Shown here piece after piece: positions 9,738 through 19,490 of a DNA stretch of 64,000 bases. Each line of letters begins with the position of its first letter. The stretch's first letter is position 1. The stretch is from assembly GCA_014904985.1 (NCBI GenBank), contig MU128939.1, positions 210,913-274,912 on the forward strand, in the 5' to 3' direction. The position numbers and the translations under genes were made by a program. The stretch is from Hydnum rufescens UP504 (taxonomy: Eukaryota > Basidiomycota > Agaricomycetes > Cantharellales > Hydnaceae). The notes beneath the pieces are model-generated. The model made no database searches and was not told the origin of the DNA. It worked only from the letters and a program-made list of their open reading frames with translations.

Positions 9738-11215
9738 TGGCACTCTTAGGTCAGTTTTTTTTTCATTACAGAGTATATGACAATGCCAAAAGAGCAGCAC
9801 CAGCTGCTCTTTTGGCATTGCCTTCTGTCTTTTTTCATTTACTAATGTGTTATTATTGTAGATACCTCCACCCCATGGTACCCCACCCAATGAATGAACA
9901 GATGGGGCCTGGGCAAAACACAGGAGCATGCACAGCCACTCAAGACCCCCTCAACTATCCACAACATATATGCTGACAAAACAAATATGATGCCACACAC
10001 CTGCTTTGGTGGGTGTGGCACTCTTAGTGAGTTTTTTTTTTTCATTACAGAGTACATGACAATGCCAAAAGAGCAGTGCCAGCTGCTCTTTTGGTGTTGC
10101 CTTATGTCTTTTTTTATTTACTAACATGTTATTATTGTAGATACCTCCACCCTGCAATACCCCACCTGACAAATGAACAGACAGGGCCCAGGGTGAAACA
10201 CAGAGCATGTTGTTAGGGCCACGCTGCAATGAGAGCACCAAACAAGTGTAAACACAAATAAATCCAGCTAAGTCCAGTGTAGGTCCAGCTGAGTCCAAAT
10301 GAATCCAGGCAAGAGTAAGATAGTAAGAGACAGGAGAATGGAGGAGGAATCCTGCAGCCTGGAAGGGTCTGGGTGGAGGTGAGCACAGCAGTCCTTAAGC
10401 TCACAAAGTCAGCTGGAAAACACTCAGAGCTGTAGTCTGGAGTAGAAGTGGAAATCCTGAGAGACCAAAGCTGAGTCTCTGGATGTCGCCCCCAGACTAC
10501 TTATACATAGTTCCTATACTACAGGGGATTGATCACTTAATGAGAGGTGGTTACAGGGGGGCAGGCACAAGAGGGGGAGCAGGCAGGGGATGGGAAAGTG
10601 GAGGGAACAGGGACAGGGCCAGGGGTAAATGGGTGGGAACCAGAAGTAAAGGAAATGAAGGGGAAATGAAATGGAGGTGGGGACAAATTGGAAACAGACC
10701 AGAACCAAAACCAGAAACAAACTGGAACCAAAACTGGAATTAACTGGGAAATGGATGAACTCTGACACATGTGCAGCCACCCAAGACCCCCCCTTGACTA
10801 TCCACAATGTATATGCCAACAAAACAAATACAGTGCCACACACCTGCTTTGGCAGGTGTGTGGCAATATTAGCTGAGTTTTTTTATCATTATGGGGTGTA
10901 CGACAATGCCAAAAGAGCAGCACCAGCTGCTCTTTTGGCATTCCCTTCAATTTTTTTTTCTTTTCTAACAGATTATTATTCTAGGGACCTCCACTGCATG
11001 ATATCCAACCTGGTGAATGCACCAACCAGTTCTAGAGTGAAACACAGGAGCATGGAGCCACCCATACCCCCCCCAGCCCTTGATTTTCCACAACAATGAA
11101 ACAAATATGGCACCACACACCTGCCAAAGTGGGTGTGGCAATATTAGATCACTGTTTTTGAATGTGGGGTGTACAATGATGCCAAAAGAGGCCAAGGCCC
11201 CTGCATGAAATCCAA
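9738..11215. repeat. Tandem array of about 280 bp units with a perfect hairpin in each
   Basis: Unit starts can be tracked by the 38-base hairpin with 17-base arms AATGCCAAAAGAGCAGC and its complement around a 4-base loop. It lies at 9,782-9,819, 10,061-10,098 and 10,905-10,942, with a broken fourth copy at about 11,181. Removing the 562-base solo LTR insertion from the second unit, spacing is 279, 282 and 276 bases. The second hairpin carries a few substitutions. Each unit also has a T-run, a TATTATT word and a GTGCCACACACCTGC-like word. Confidence 0.8.
10211..10767. mobile_element. Solo LTR, 557 bp, target duplication CATGT
   Basis: It begins TGTTAG and ends CTGACA, imperfectly inverted termini of LTR type. 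It is flanked by identical 5-base repeats CATGT at 10,206-10,210 and 10,768-10,772. It interrupts unit 2 of the surrounding tandem array, whose sequence continues on both sides. No internal retrotransposon genes remain. The inner part has a purine-rich A/C/G patch with repeated CAGAACCAAAAC-like words (about 10,690-10,740). Confidence 0.9.
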
Positions 11216-12190
11216 TGCAAGTTATAATGTATATAATTATAATAAATAAATAAATATCAAATAATCTTCTGTACTGTGTGGGTCATATACAGTACTGTAC
11301 AGTACACTTACAGTACTGAGGTATTGTCCTGCAGGAATCCCATGGGCATCCCATGGGTATCCCACAGGTTTCCCTCAGGTTTTTCAACCCTGTCATGTAT
11401 CCCACAGCTTTTACCCCTGTGAGTCACAGGGGCAGGTTCTCAACCCTGCAGGGCAGGAGGTCCTAAATCCCCCCACAGGGACCCCATGCAATAGCCTACC
11501 CCAAGAAGGGCATTTCCTGGGTTTCTGGACTCCTTCCTGGTCCCCCTATGCTATGATCCCTCCATGTAGTATTGATATTGGGTCATGTCAAATTTCCCAT
11601 AAGGTCAATTTGAGGATTGTCAATTGACATCAAAGAAAATTAGCCCTCATTAGGCCAGTGAAATGACCTCAAATGGTACTCCTTTTGAGGTCAGCCCAAG
11701 TGGCTGACCAAGGTGCAGAAAACTATAAGCACATCTGTTGAGATGTAATAATATCCAAGTTGAATTACCTAATTTTCATTCTGCTTACCAATCTTACTCA
11801 TTTTGTTTCTTCCATTTCCAATTTTGATTTCCCTTCATATTCAACTGGCATCCAGTAACAGCCAGGCATGGGCCTAGGTGAGAACTCTGAGAAAATGGGG
11901 CCAAAGCCACAAGATCTTTGGGTGAAACTAAGCAAGCTGGCTAGTGTTATGACCTTAACACCTCACATGATTTTACATAAGCCACAGGCATGTGGCCAGG
12001 TGTGGCTGCAGGTCACTTCCTGGGCAGCAGAGCAGATGTGACCTAAGTTCCTAAGCCCCCCTCAACATCATGAATCAGGAATTCCTCACTCCCAGACTGT
12101 AGGAAAAAATGGAAAAAATCTGGAACCTCTTGCATTCTAATGCACCATATACTTGAGAGATGGCACACAGAAGATTTCAGGAACTCCTGT
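11216..12190. other. CpG-free AT-rich repeat debris, no gene
   Basis: No coding region seen. It includes short palindromic words (CAGTACTGTACAGTAC at about 11,290-11,310) and repeated CCCATGGG words at 11,339-11,362. There is no CG dinucleotide in this stretch. Confidence 0.5.
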
Positions 12191-12199
12191 CATAGTGAT

Positions 12200-12725
12200 T
12201 GACTTTGGGCAACATCCAGATGCAACCCTGAGAACTCAGCTCACCCAGCAACTCAGTGGTGGATCAAGGTGGCATTATATATACATAAGAAATTAGACAG
12301 TTGTGTAATTGTTGTTGTAGTATAGTGGGTAATGTTCCATGAACTGGTCTTGCCCCAGTTTGAAACCTGCATAAGTCAAGAGATCAAGTTAAGTGCCCAA
12401 CCCAATGCTCTGGTGTGAAGCATGCAGGATGTTCAGAAAGTCTCCTTTTAGCATATTCCAGGTGTTATATCAATTACCCATTCATCCCCCATATGAACCA
12501 CCCTTGCACACATGAGAGGTCAAAAAAATTCTTCTTTGGAAATTTTCATTATCTTTCCCCAGGACCTCAAGTAATTTTAAATTATAACTGTTAATGTACT
12601 TCTGTGCATGTTATGGGCCAAACTCTGTATTTATGAACTGACATGCTGCTCACCTTGGGCCAGTGTTGAGTTGCTGTGCCAAATTTCCAGTTTTTACTTC
12701 TGGATGTTGCCCAAAGTCCATCATC
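12200..12725. mobile_element. Fold-back or MITE-like element with long inverted repeat
   Basis: GACTTTGGGCAACATCCAGA at 12,203-12,222 is repeated as its exact complement at 12,700-12,720. Looser inverted similarity runs about 70 bases inward from both ends, including shared AGCAACTCA words. No transposase is encoded. I could not define target duplications. Confidence 0.5.
12311..12378 (+). repeat. tRNA-like sequence, probable SINE head or tRNA pseudogene
   Basis: TAGTATAGTGG near 12,318 fits an RNA polymerase III A box. AGTTTGAAACC near 12,358 resembles a B box in which the usual CG of GGTTCGA has become TG, as expected from CpG loss. The stems do not pair well enough for a working tRNA. Confidence 0.4.
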
Positions 12726-12770
12726 ATCATGGCTAGTTCCAGGCCATGGGATATTACCTTTTATGGTAGC

Positions 12771-13165
12771 TGTTATGAGTTGTACTCATAACCTCATACA
12801 TAAGCACATCATGTGACCTTGTGGCCTTGCTACATAAGCACCACACATCCACCTCCACCATCCTTAATAATCCCCTTACCAATCCTCCCTTGATCTTAGT
12901 ATATAAGTAGCTACTGTTCATACTCTAGCTCCTTAGAAGATTGAGAATATATGTATCTGTGATTGTCTCTTCTCACCAATCCTCCTTTCATCTCAAGTCT
13001 CCCTGAGAATTCAGTTCTGCTGCTTCATTCCTCCACATTCTCATCTTCTGCAACATTATGTAATCCTTGCTTCATGAGCCTTCTCATCAATCATATTAAG
13101 GGACTCTTGTTCATTCTCGGCCTGATTACATAATCACCTCCCTGAGCCATGAACAACCCTTAACA
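12771..13165. mobile_element. Solo LTR, 395 bp, target duplication GTAGC
   Basis: It begins TGTTATGAG and ends CCCTTAACA, so the outer five bases TGTTA/TAACA are exact inverted repeats. Perfect 5-base flanks GTAGC sit at 12,766-12,770 and 13,166-13,170. A GTATATAAG box lies near 12,899. No internal genes remain. Confidence 0.9.
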
Positions 13166-13210
13166 GTAGCAAAAATTTCAGGTTGCCATGTTGTATTGAC
13201 AGAGTACTCA

Positions 13211-13340
13211 GTCTTCAGAAAAAGAACTGTTATTGAGAATAGTACCTAGAACAGTCAGTACTATGGTAGATCTGAATAAGTAGCTAAACTACAAAGGAAG
13301 AGATAACAGAGCTAACCTCAGTCTTCAGAAAAAGAACTGG
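13211..13340. repeat. Direct repeat of CAGTCTTCAGAAAAAGAACTG
   Basis: The 20-base core AGTCTTCAGAAAAAGAACTG occurs twice, at about 13,211 and 13,320, about 109 bases apart, in CpG-depleted DNA. It may be a remnant of a mobile element end. Confidence 0.5.
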
Positions 13341-13395
13341 GGGCACAGGAGCCTCAGAGGTAGTATATACTGAAGTACACAATAGGAATGCATGT

Positions 13396-13656
13396 TTAAT
13401 CAGGAAGGCAGGCATAGAAGGAATTAAAGGGGGCATAAATTGGAGGTACCAAAATAGGGGCAACCACTGAAATAGGCATAGCAGCTGAGGTTTCCATATC
13501 CAGCTGCATCACCAAGCTTACTGCATCCAGCTGTACTCCAACATGTTGGGTTTCAGGGACCCCTGGATATGGGCTCACAGGGGCCCTATCATAGCCTGCC
13601 TGGCCACTAACTGGGAGAAGAAAAACAGAACTGGATTGCAAACTTGAAATCCACAA
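13396..13656 (-). other. Unassigned open frame in repeat DNA
   Basis: An 86-residue frame rich in Val, Pro and Ser with no family I recognise. Its setting between LTR fragments suggests retroelement debris, perhaps part of a Gag, but the sequence does not prove it. Confidence 0.15.
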
Positions 13657-13760
13657 GTGAAATCAGCTCATACCAGTTGAAAAGAGAGATTGCAAATTAG
13701 AATGATTGGTCAGCAGAAGTTGGAACTGACCATTATTTCTTTTCAAAGAATACACTCATA

Positions 13761-13840
13761 GAAAACACTGAAATTTACTTGCATTTGACTTGAAGGAGCT
13801 AGAGCCTTCAAGTCAAATGCAAGTAAATTTTGGTGTTTTC
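13761..13840. repeat. Long hairpin with 36-base arms
   Basis: The arms 13,761-13,796 and 13,805-13,840 are complementary at 34 of 36 positions around an 8-base loop. The core of each arm reads TTTACTTGCATTTGACTTGA or its complement. It could be a fold-back element or a hairpin RNA source. Confidence 0.8.
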
Positions 13841-13867
13841 CACTCTGCACCTTCCATTCTGAAAACA

Positions 13868-13940
13868 GCAATAAGGGGCTATCCTTCATACTTGACCTGA
13901 TTACCTAATCAACTCATCATACTCCTAACAACCCTTAACA
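13868..13940. repeat. Truncated LTR tail of the 12,771-13,165 family
   Basis: The last about 70 bases match the 3' end of the 12,771-13,165 solo LTR, including CCTGATTAC, TAATCA and the terminal AACAACCCTTAACA. It ends exactly where the laccase duplication begins. Confidence 0.7.
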
Positions 13941-14120
13941 CAGACCTACAATTGCTCTGCTGGTTTCATCCATGCACTCTCCCTCAAGTTCACCAGCAGA
14001 ACCCTGGATTTTCATGTCCCCTCAGCCAAGTTCCCACAAGTTCCCTCACAGTCTAGTAGTCACCCCAGACCAGACCAATGAGCAATGATGAGGGGAAAAG
14101 CAAGGTGTCCTTGACAGGCT

Positions 14121-14506
14121 TGTTGGAGTGAGCGGATACGGGAATGGCCGGATACGATGTCGGAGACAAGCGCGACCCCTAGGGGGCTATGCAAACAGCA
14201 CTGACCTCGACAATCTAGGATCTTGTAGATAGGTTCTACCGGCGATCTTTCTCTTGCTGCCATCATTGGCAACTGGACATTTTTTACTTCATTCTTACCC
14301 CGTTTTTTACCCCATCTTATGTGTTCTGTGCCTCATGTAAATACTATAAAGGACGGGCTTGAGCCCACAGAATTATCAAGGACTTGTCTTGTGTTCTTCC
14401 TGCCGCTGCTTATTTCACCTGAATTCCTCGAGTCTCGCCGATCCAAATTCGTTCTCGTCTGCTTAGTAATCAGGGGGAGATTCCTTGAACGCCGTAACTC
14501 TCACAA
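14121..14506. mobile_element. Young solo LTR, 386 bp, target duplication AGGCT
   Basis: It begins TGTTGGAGTGAG and ends CTCTCACAA, flanked by identical AGGCT at 14,116-14,120 and 14,507-14,511. The matching place in duplication copy 2 (about 19,675) lacks it. A TACTATAAAGG box lies near 14,340. It is rich in CG, unlike the DNA immediately to its left, which suggests recent insertion. Confidence 0.85.
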
Positions 14507-15289
14507 AGGCTTCAGTGTGGATGGACATATACACAGAGATCTAGAAAAACGTCCCCCACGAGGCTGGAGTAGGGATCCAAAAAACAGCAGTCCACTTTAT
14601 GCCTGCGGTGACTTCCTGTGGCCGCACGAGGCCACAAGCCACCGCGTTGGAATAACACAGACCGTGGAATGTGCTTGAAGCCTTGCAATGGTTCGCCCTT
14701 CCACCAGCTCGAGTTCCAAGCCTTTTGTCTCTACCGCCATCGAAGTCTCACGATTTCCTATACTATCGACTTACGCTGAACAGCCACAATGGATCGGAGG
14801 GAGTGGTCGAAGGATGAAAGGTGAGAACAACACGAAGCCTCCAAATTAAGAGCGAGTCTGCATAGATAACTCGTTGCAAAAGAGGGACGAGGAAAAGGAG
14901 TGAAAGGGAAGTGCATACAACACATTTACCCAGAGCAGTAACATTGTCCACACCAAAGATTGCAATTGGTGGCAAAGGAAATGAGCGGGGTCCAAGGAAA
15001 GATGGCGGAAAAATTGCGAAAAAGATCATAATACTGTGTGCATTTAGATAGAGTCCTCTCTTCAATTCCTTCAAAGTATATCATCAATCGAGCAGTTTTA
15101 TCGCGCGGCGGCGTTCTATTGCATTGTTGAGGCCTCTGAGCACATAGGCAGTAAGATCAGCTCCTGTGTTTCGTCGCTTCCTTCCTGGAGCAGTCGTATT
15201 CACGGTATCCCCAGCCGGAATATTAGAAGCGTCACAAAGCTATAGTGTCCCCGGAGATCAATATAGCCGCGCACAAAGCTCACAAGGCG

Positions 15290-17783
15290 TCAGCTCACAG
15301 CGGTGGCGGCCGCAGGAATGCTCAGGTCCTGGATTGCGGCAGGTTGAACAACGATAGCCGCCAGTTTCCCTACGGCCAAGTGCCAGCCGATATGGCAGTG
15401 CAAAGGCCACACTCCTGGGTTGTCTGTGATAATGCGAATGATGGCGTACGAGTTCCGTGAGATGGTCAGCTGATAGAGACCGAATCCAGGTCAGGTGAAC
15501 CATTCCGCGAGAGTGGAAAATTACTTACCGTATCGCGACGGAGGGGATTGGTAGTATTGAACGAACTGGTGTCCAGAGCAGCATACTCTGTCGCTGTCAA
15601 GAGACCGGAGCCTCGGGAAACGAGGTAAAACGCGTTTCCGTGCAAATGGTACGGATGATCGATAACACCGTCGTGGTTATTTATGATGATGTCTGCTGCT
15701 CCAGTGCTAGGGAAAATAGCGTGGGTGATGATGGAGGAGTTCAGGGATCCTCCATTCTTCAAAGTGAAAAGCATTGGTTTGTAGATGTACTGAGAGAAGT
15801 AGGGATGTCAGGGATCATGGAAACTTGTAGTCGAAGGAATACCTACGTTGGTCCAGGTCACGGAGTTCCAAAAGAAGTGGGCAATAGGTTCTAGCGCCGA
15901 GTTCGTAATGAAGCCAATGACGGAAGTCTAAGGCGCACATAGGGATAGGATGAAATTCGCGGCAAATTGCAGAGAACTCCTCACCATGACAGTGCTAGCA
16001 ACGACTGTAGTGGGGGGATTACTAGCGATAAGGGGGGTCATGCTGACTCCAGTCGTATCGAGATCATAGCAGGTGATGTCATTATTCACTGAATCGCTCC
16101 AGTCCGTGGAAGATGGTAAAGTAGTAGTAGCCTCGCTTCCTGTAGCGACGTATCGGAGCACCGCCAGCGCAGTGATGTCGTAGGTCGATGGAACATTTGC
16201 AATCGATGCCGCGCACATGGCTGCTCGGACGTAGTAGGCCGAGCCGTCGGTGCCCACGGTGGTCTTGATAATAGCATCGTACTACAGAGAAATCTCGGTT
16301 AGAGGTTGTGTTGCTATCCGCGAGCGGGGGTCGACATACTCGTTGACTAATGCCAATAGGGAGCTGATGCAAGGCCTTGGGACCAGAAATAGCAGTGTCA
16401 TCTGCGGCAGTAATGTTCAGTGGATGAGAGTCGATAGAGAACTTGTAATGCACTGTTGAATGAACGTCAGCACCTGTCAATAATGATAAAATGTAACAGC
16501 TTGCCATGAGAACTGGTGTTGATGATGCGGATACGGTACGATGAGTTGGGGACGACGTCAATTTCGGGTAAGGACTGGGTAGTGCAGCTGGTATCAGTGA
16601 CCGAGGAGCAGTTGTATACGCCCTATCATCAATGAATTGGTGTTCATGTTGTAAAGCTACAAACATAGGGAGACTTACAACGCCGTTGATAAGGAGAGCA
16701 TCAGGGACCGGGGCAGCAACAGAATTGTGATACCCGTTGACAGTCAATAGATCTGCGATGATGGCGTCGGACATATCGTGCCTAGCGGGGAAGAAAATGA
16801 TCACCTCTCTATGCTTGCGAATTTGTGCACTGTCGACTCACATCCAGTCACCGAGAATCATGATCCTCTCAGACTCATAGTCTCTTCCACGGACGTTAGG
16901 ATCGCTCGGGCTGTGGATGATCAGGGGACCCTATGTATTCATATCCAAATTCTATCAGCACGGAGAAATCCCAAAATGTGCGCCCACATACGAGGAGACC
17001 GTCAGCCATTGTATTCCCCATATGGGAGTGCCACCAGAATGTTCCGAATTGGTCAGCGACGGTGAACTTATAGGTGAAAGTCGAACCAGCAGGGATGGGG
17101 CACTGGCTAACACCAGGGACGCTAAAGAGAAAGATCAATGGATTAATCCCAGGGATACCAAGGATAGAAATAGGAGAATTCCGATACCCATCAGCCCAAT
17201 CAGTCCCCTTCTGGGTAATTCCGTGCCAGTCTACAATGTGCATTCGTTAGCCGTTCTCCTCGAACATGTTCAACGTCGTATGGGATGACGTACGAATTCC
17301 AGCACCAGTGGTCATATCGTTCTGAACATTGACAATGATCGTATCCCCCTGGTTGGCTTCAATAAGAGGACCAGGGAATTGGCCATTAACAACCATCATT
17401 TCGCGTTCAACGCCGTCGGGAGCTAATTGGGCGCCAGTTGTCAGAATGAAAAGCCCATCTCTCAATACAGTGGTGTACTGTGCATACCTCCGGTAGCAAG
17501 GCTCAATGTCCAGTCGAATGTGCGCGTGACAGGAACATCAGTGATAACGAAGGTGGAAGACAATGTGTAGATAGCTGCACAAATGGCAAGTATTTAACGG
17601 GAGTCATGAATCGGAGAATAATTGGAACGAACCTCGATTATTGGTCACTTTAGTGGCAGGTGCACTCCGAGACGGGGTGCCACGGTGGATGGGAACGGCG
17701 GCATGTATGTTGGTGGGGAAATTGAAGGCGCAAAGGCTAGCGAAAGCTAATGCAGTATTCAGATAGGATCTTCTAAGAAGCAT
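15290..17783 (-). CDS. Laccase-type multicopper oxidase, copy 1
   Basis: Secreted copper enzyme that oxidises phenols or related substrates with reduction of oxygen to water; the exact substrate is unknown. The ATG at 17783 opens a signal peptide ([20 protein letters not shown]). About a dozen short introns separate the copper motifs, all present: [15 protein letters not shown] (first), [14 protein letters not shown] (second), [16 protein letters not shown] (third) and [15 protein letters not shown] (fourth). These supply the ten His and one Cys of the four-copper set. The Trp-Trp-His-Ser-His-x-Gly-Asn-Thr block puts it nearer the laccase-like group than classic white-rot laccases. At the position ten residues after the Cys, usually Leu, Phe or Met, this copy has Lys. 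No break was seen. The start is confirmed by the paralogue. Confidence 0.9.
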
Positions 17784-17905
17784 AGGGAGAGAAGTGGGCT
17801 GTATGGTGTCGAAAGAAAAGAGCAATGCGAGCAAGTGAAAAGAAATGAGAGTGAAGGGTAAAAGGAGGGGGGAGGAGAATGAGAATGAGAATGGGCGAAT
17901 GGCCG

Positions 17906-17917
17906 GACTTTATCTGC
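17906..17917 (-). promoter_or_regulatory. TATA-like box of laccase copy 1
   Basis: On the minus strand GCAGATAAAGTC lies about 125-135 bases before the ATG and is followed by a pyrimidine-rich tract. The same element precedes copy 2. Confidence 0.4.
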
Positions 17918-17929
17918 CTCGCGCCATAT

Positions 17930-18960
17930 GAATTTGGGTGAACGACAAGAAGAACGTGACTACTTCCAGGGAAAACAACTTCGCCTAAAACATAGCCACT
18001 CGGGACTACGATGGGGACTTGGCACGGAAGGCACCATTGCAACACCCATGGCAACACCCATGGAGGCCATCCAAACACTGGATAGTCTTGTATGAGACAG
18101 GGTCAGGATCAGGGCGAGAATAAGGGTGAGGGAAAGGGCTTGCAAGAGTGAGAACGAGGACGAGGAATTGTTTGGTGCGCTCTCTGAGGAACTCGGGAGT
18201 ACACCAGCCGAATGACCTCAAAGTTTCGTAAAAAATTAACGATTCCCAGCGTGGGCTGTACTGCTCTAATTTTGGCGCTAGGATCGATTAGGATTGAATC
18301 TGAAGTACTGAGAGTGACTCTATGCCGACCAAGGGGGCATGTTTAGACTATAATGACAAGAACCTATGCATGTGCATGGATTCCAGCTACCTCAGTTTGG
18401 GGGGGCGTGTCTCCAAATGCTTAGGTAAGCATTCAGCCTAGACACTTCTCGAGCGATTTGCGTGCAATGGCTTGTTGGAATTGCGTAGCATAGTTCTGTA
18501 GGGGGAACAGAAATGGTACTAGGGGGTGGCTTTGGCCTCTGTTTCGATGAGAATAGTACCGAGTAGCCATTCGCTGGGATTGTCAGAAATAGCGCTGTGC
18601 GTGGCCGAACCATCACGCAGGTATGAACGGGGGAAAATAACTCCATATTGCGCTGCGTGATTCAGGCCGGTATCGCTCACACGGCTGGGATTAGAACCCG
18701 TTGGTGATGGCAGAACCATCTGAATCTGATATTCCCACAGGAAGGCAGTCGCCGCTGTCCCAAACAGGAAACAACCCCTTCTCTTCAGAGACTGCTTCAC
18801 GGAGATCTACCACACCGTTTCGTCCTGTCACTTTCCAAGCACGAAGCTCTTCGACGTTTGCCTTGCATCACGTTCGCAGGCTTGAGCCCCCGGACTTTAG
18901 GCCTCCGGGCATAGGCTGAATGTTTCTGTGGATCCTCTTTTCTCTGGAGGAGCTGCAGCC
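17930..18960. other. Spacer between divergent laccase and membrane-protein genes, copy 1
   Basis: No supported gene. The sequence has a diverged counterpart at 23,115-24,350. Frames such as 18,519-18,800 (minus) are not preserved in that counterpart, so I do not call them. Confidence 0.4.
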
Positions 18961-19222
18961 CTCCGAACCTGAGATATAACTCAGAGCATTCAGTGCGTCA
19001 TGAATTCCGGATCATCCTTCCGTCTGCCTCTATCCAAGATATTTCCTTTCCTGCCATCCCTCCTTGAGGAATTTATCGTTTCTCGATACGATTACCCACC
19101 AATGCTACTACCGCCACACCCAGAGTCCTAATATTTGACAGGGCGCTCCTCCAGTTGTTGTCTGCGTCCCCCCCCCCAGCAATGCTCGTATACCTGCGGA
19201 CTATCTCTTCTATTTCTTGCCA

Positions 19223-19490
19223 TGAACAACACCAACAATCCCGACGACTGGAATGCATTTCTTAAAAACAGCTTCGCACTCCGTGCGGGAATCTTGGTGT
19301 GTCGCATACCACTCCCTTGTCCCCCTGTTGCAACTCAATTAAGAATTGGTAACCCAGATGATCGCCAAAGTGGCGCTTGTGCCGTCCGCACTTCTCCTGT
19401 TCACCCTTTTAGGTATTTGCGTTCTATGATCCACAGCCGCTGATATTCCAGGCGCCAGGCTATCAAACATTATCGGCAGTACCATGGTTG
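19223..19490 (+). pseudogene. 5' fragment of a polytopic membrane-protein gene
   Basis: ATGAACAACACCAACAATCC starts a frame (NPDDWNAFLKNSFALRAGIL) matching the start of the gene at 24,571 (NPDDWDASLKNSFALRPGTL). A second exon gives a hydrophobic segment ending ...LFTLLGICVLYDP-like sequence (splice uncertain). Homology stops at about 19,490 at the duplication junction, so the rest of the gene is missing. Confidence 0.6.

Noticed and set aside
9732..10298. Minus-strand ORFs of 65-115 residues in the hairpin array
   Set aside because: They repeat with the array unit and run into the LTR; their sequence follows the repeat, not a protein family.
11946..12735. Possible LTR element flanked by GGCTAG at about 11,940 and 12,730
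   Set aside because: It starts TGTTATG but ends CATCATCAT rather than CA, with no inverted termini; the six-base match can be chance.
14763..15074. 103-residue minus-strand frame downstream of laccase copy 1
   Set aside because: A similar hydrophobic stretch exists in copy 2 but with changed frame; more likely 3' flank of the laccase gene.
16778..17288. Plus-strand ORFs across the laccases
   Set aside because: Shadows of the minus-strand exons, mirrored at 21,963-22,434 in copy 2.
18685..18730. Possible tRNA B box (GGTTCTAATCC, minus strand)
   Set aside because: No A box at the right distance and no stems; altered in the duplicate copy.
18519..18800. 93-residue minus-strand ORF in the copy 1 spacer
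   Set aside because: Not preserved in the copy 2 counterpart (23,580-23,880).
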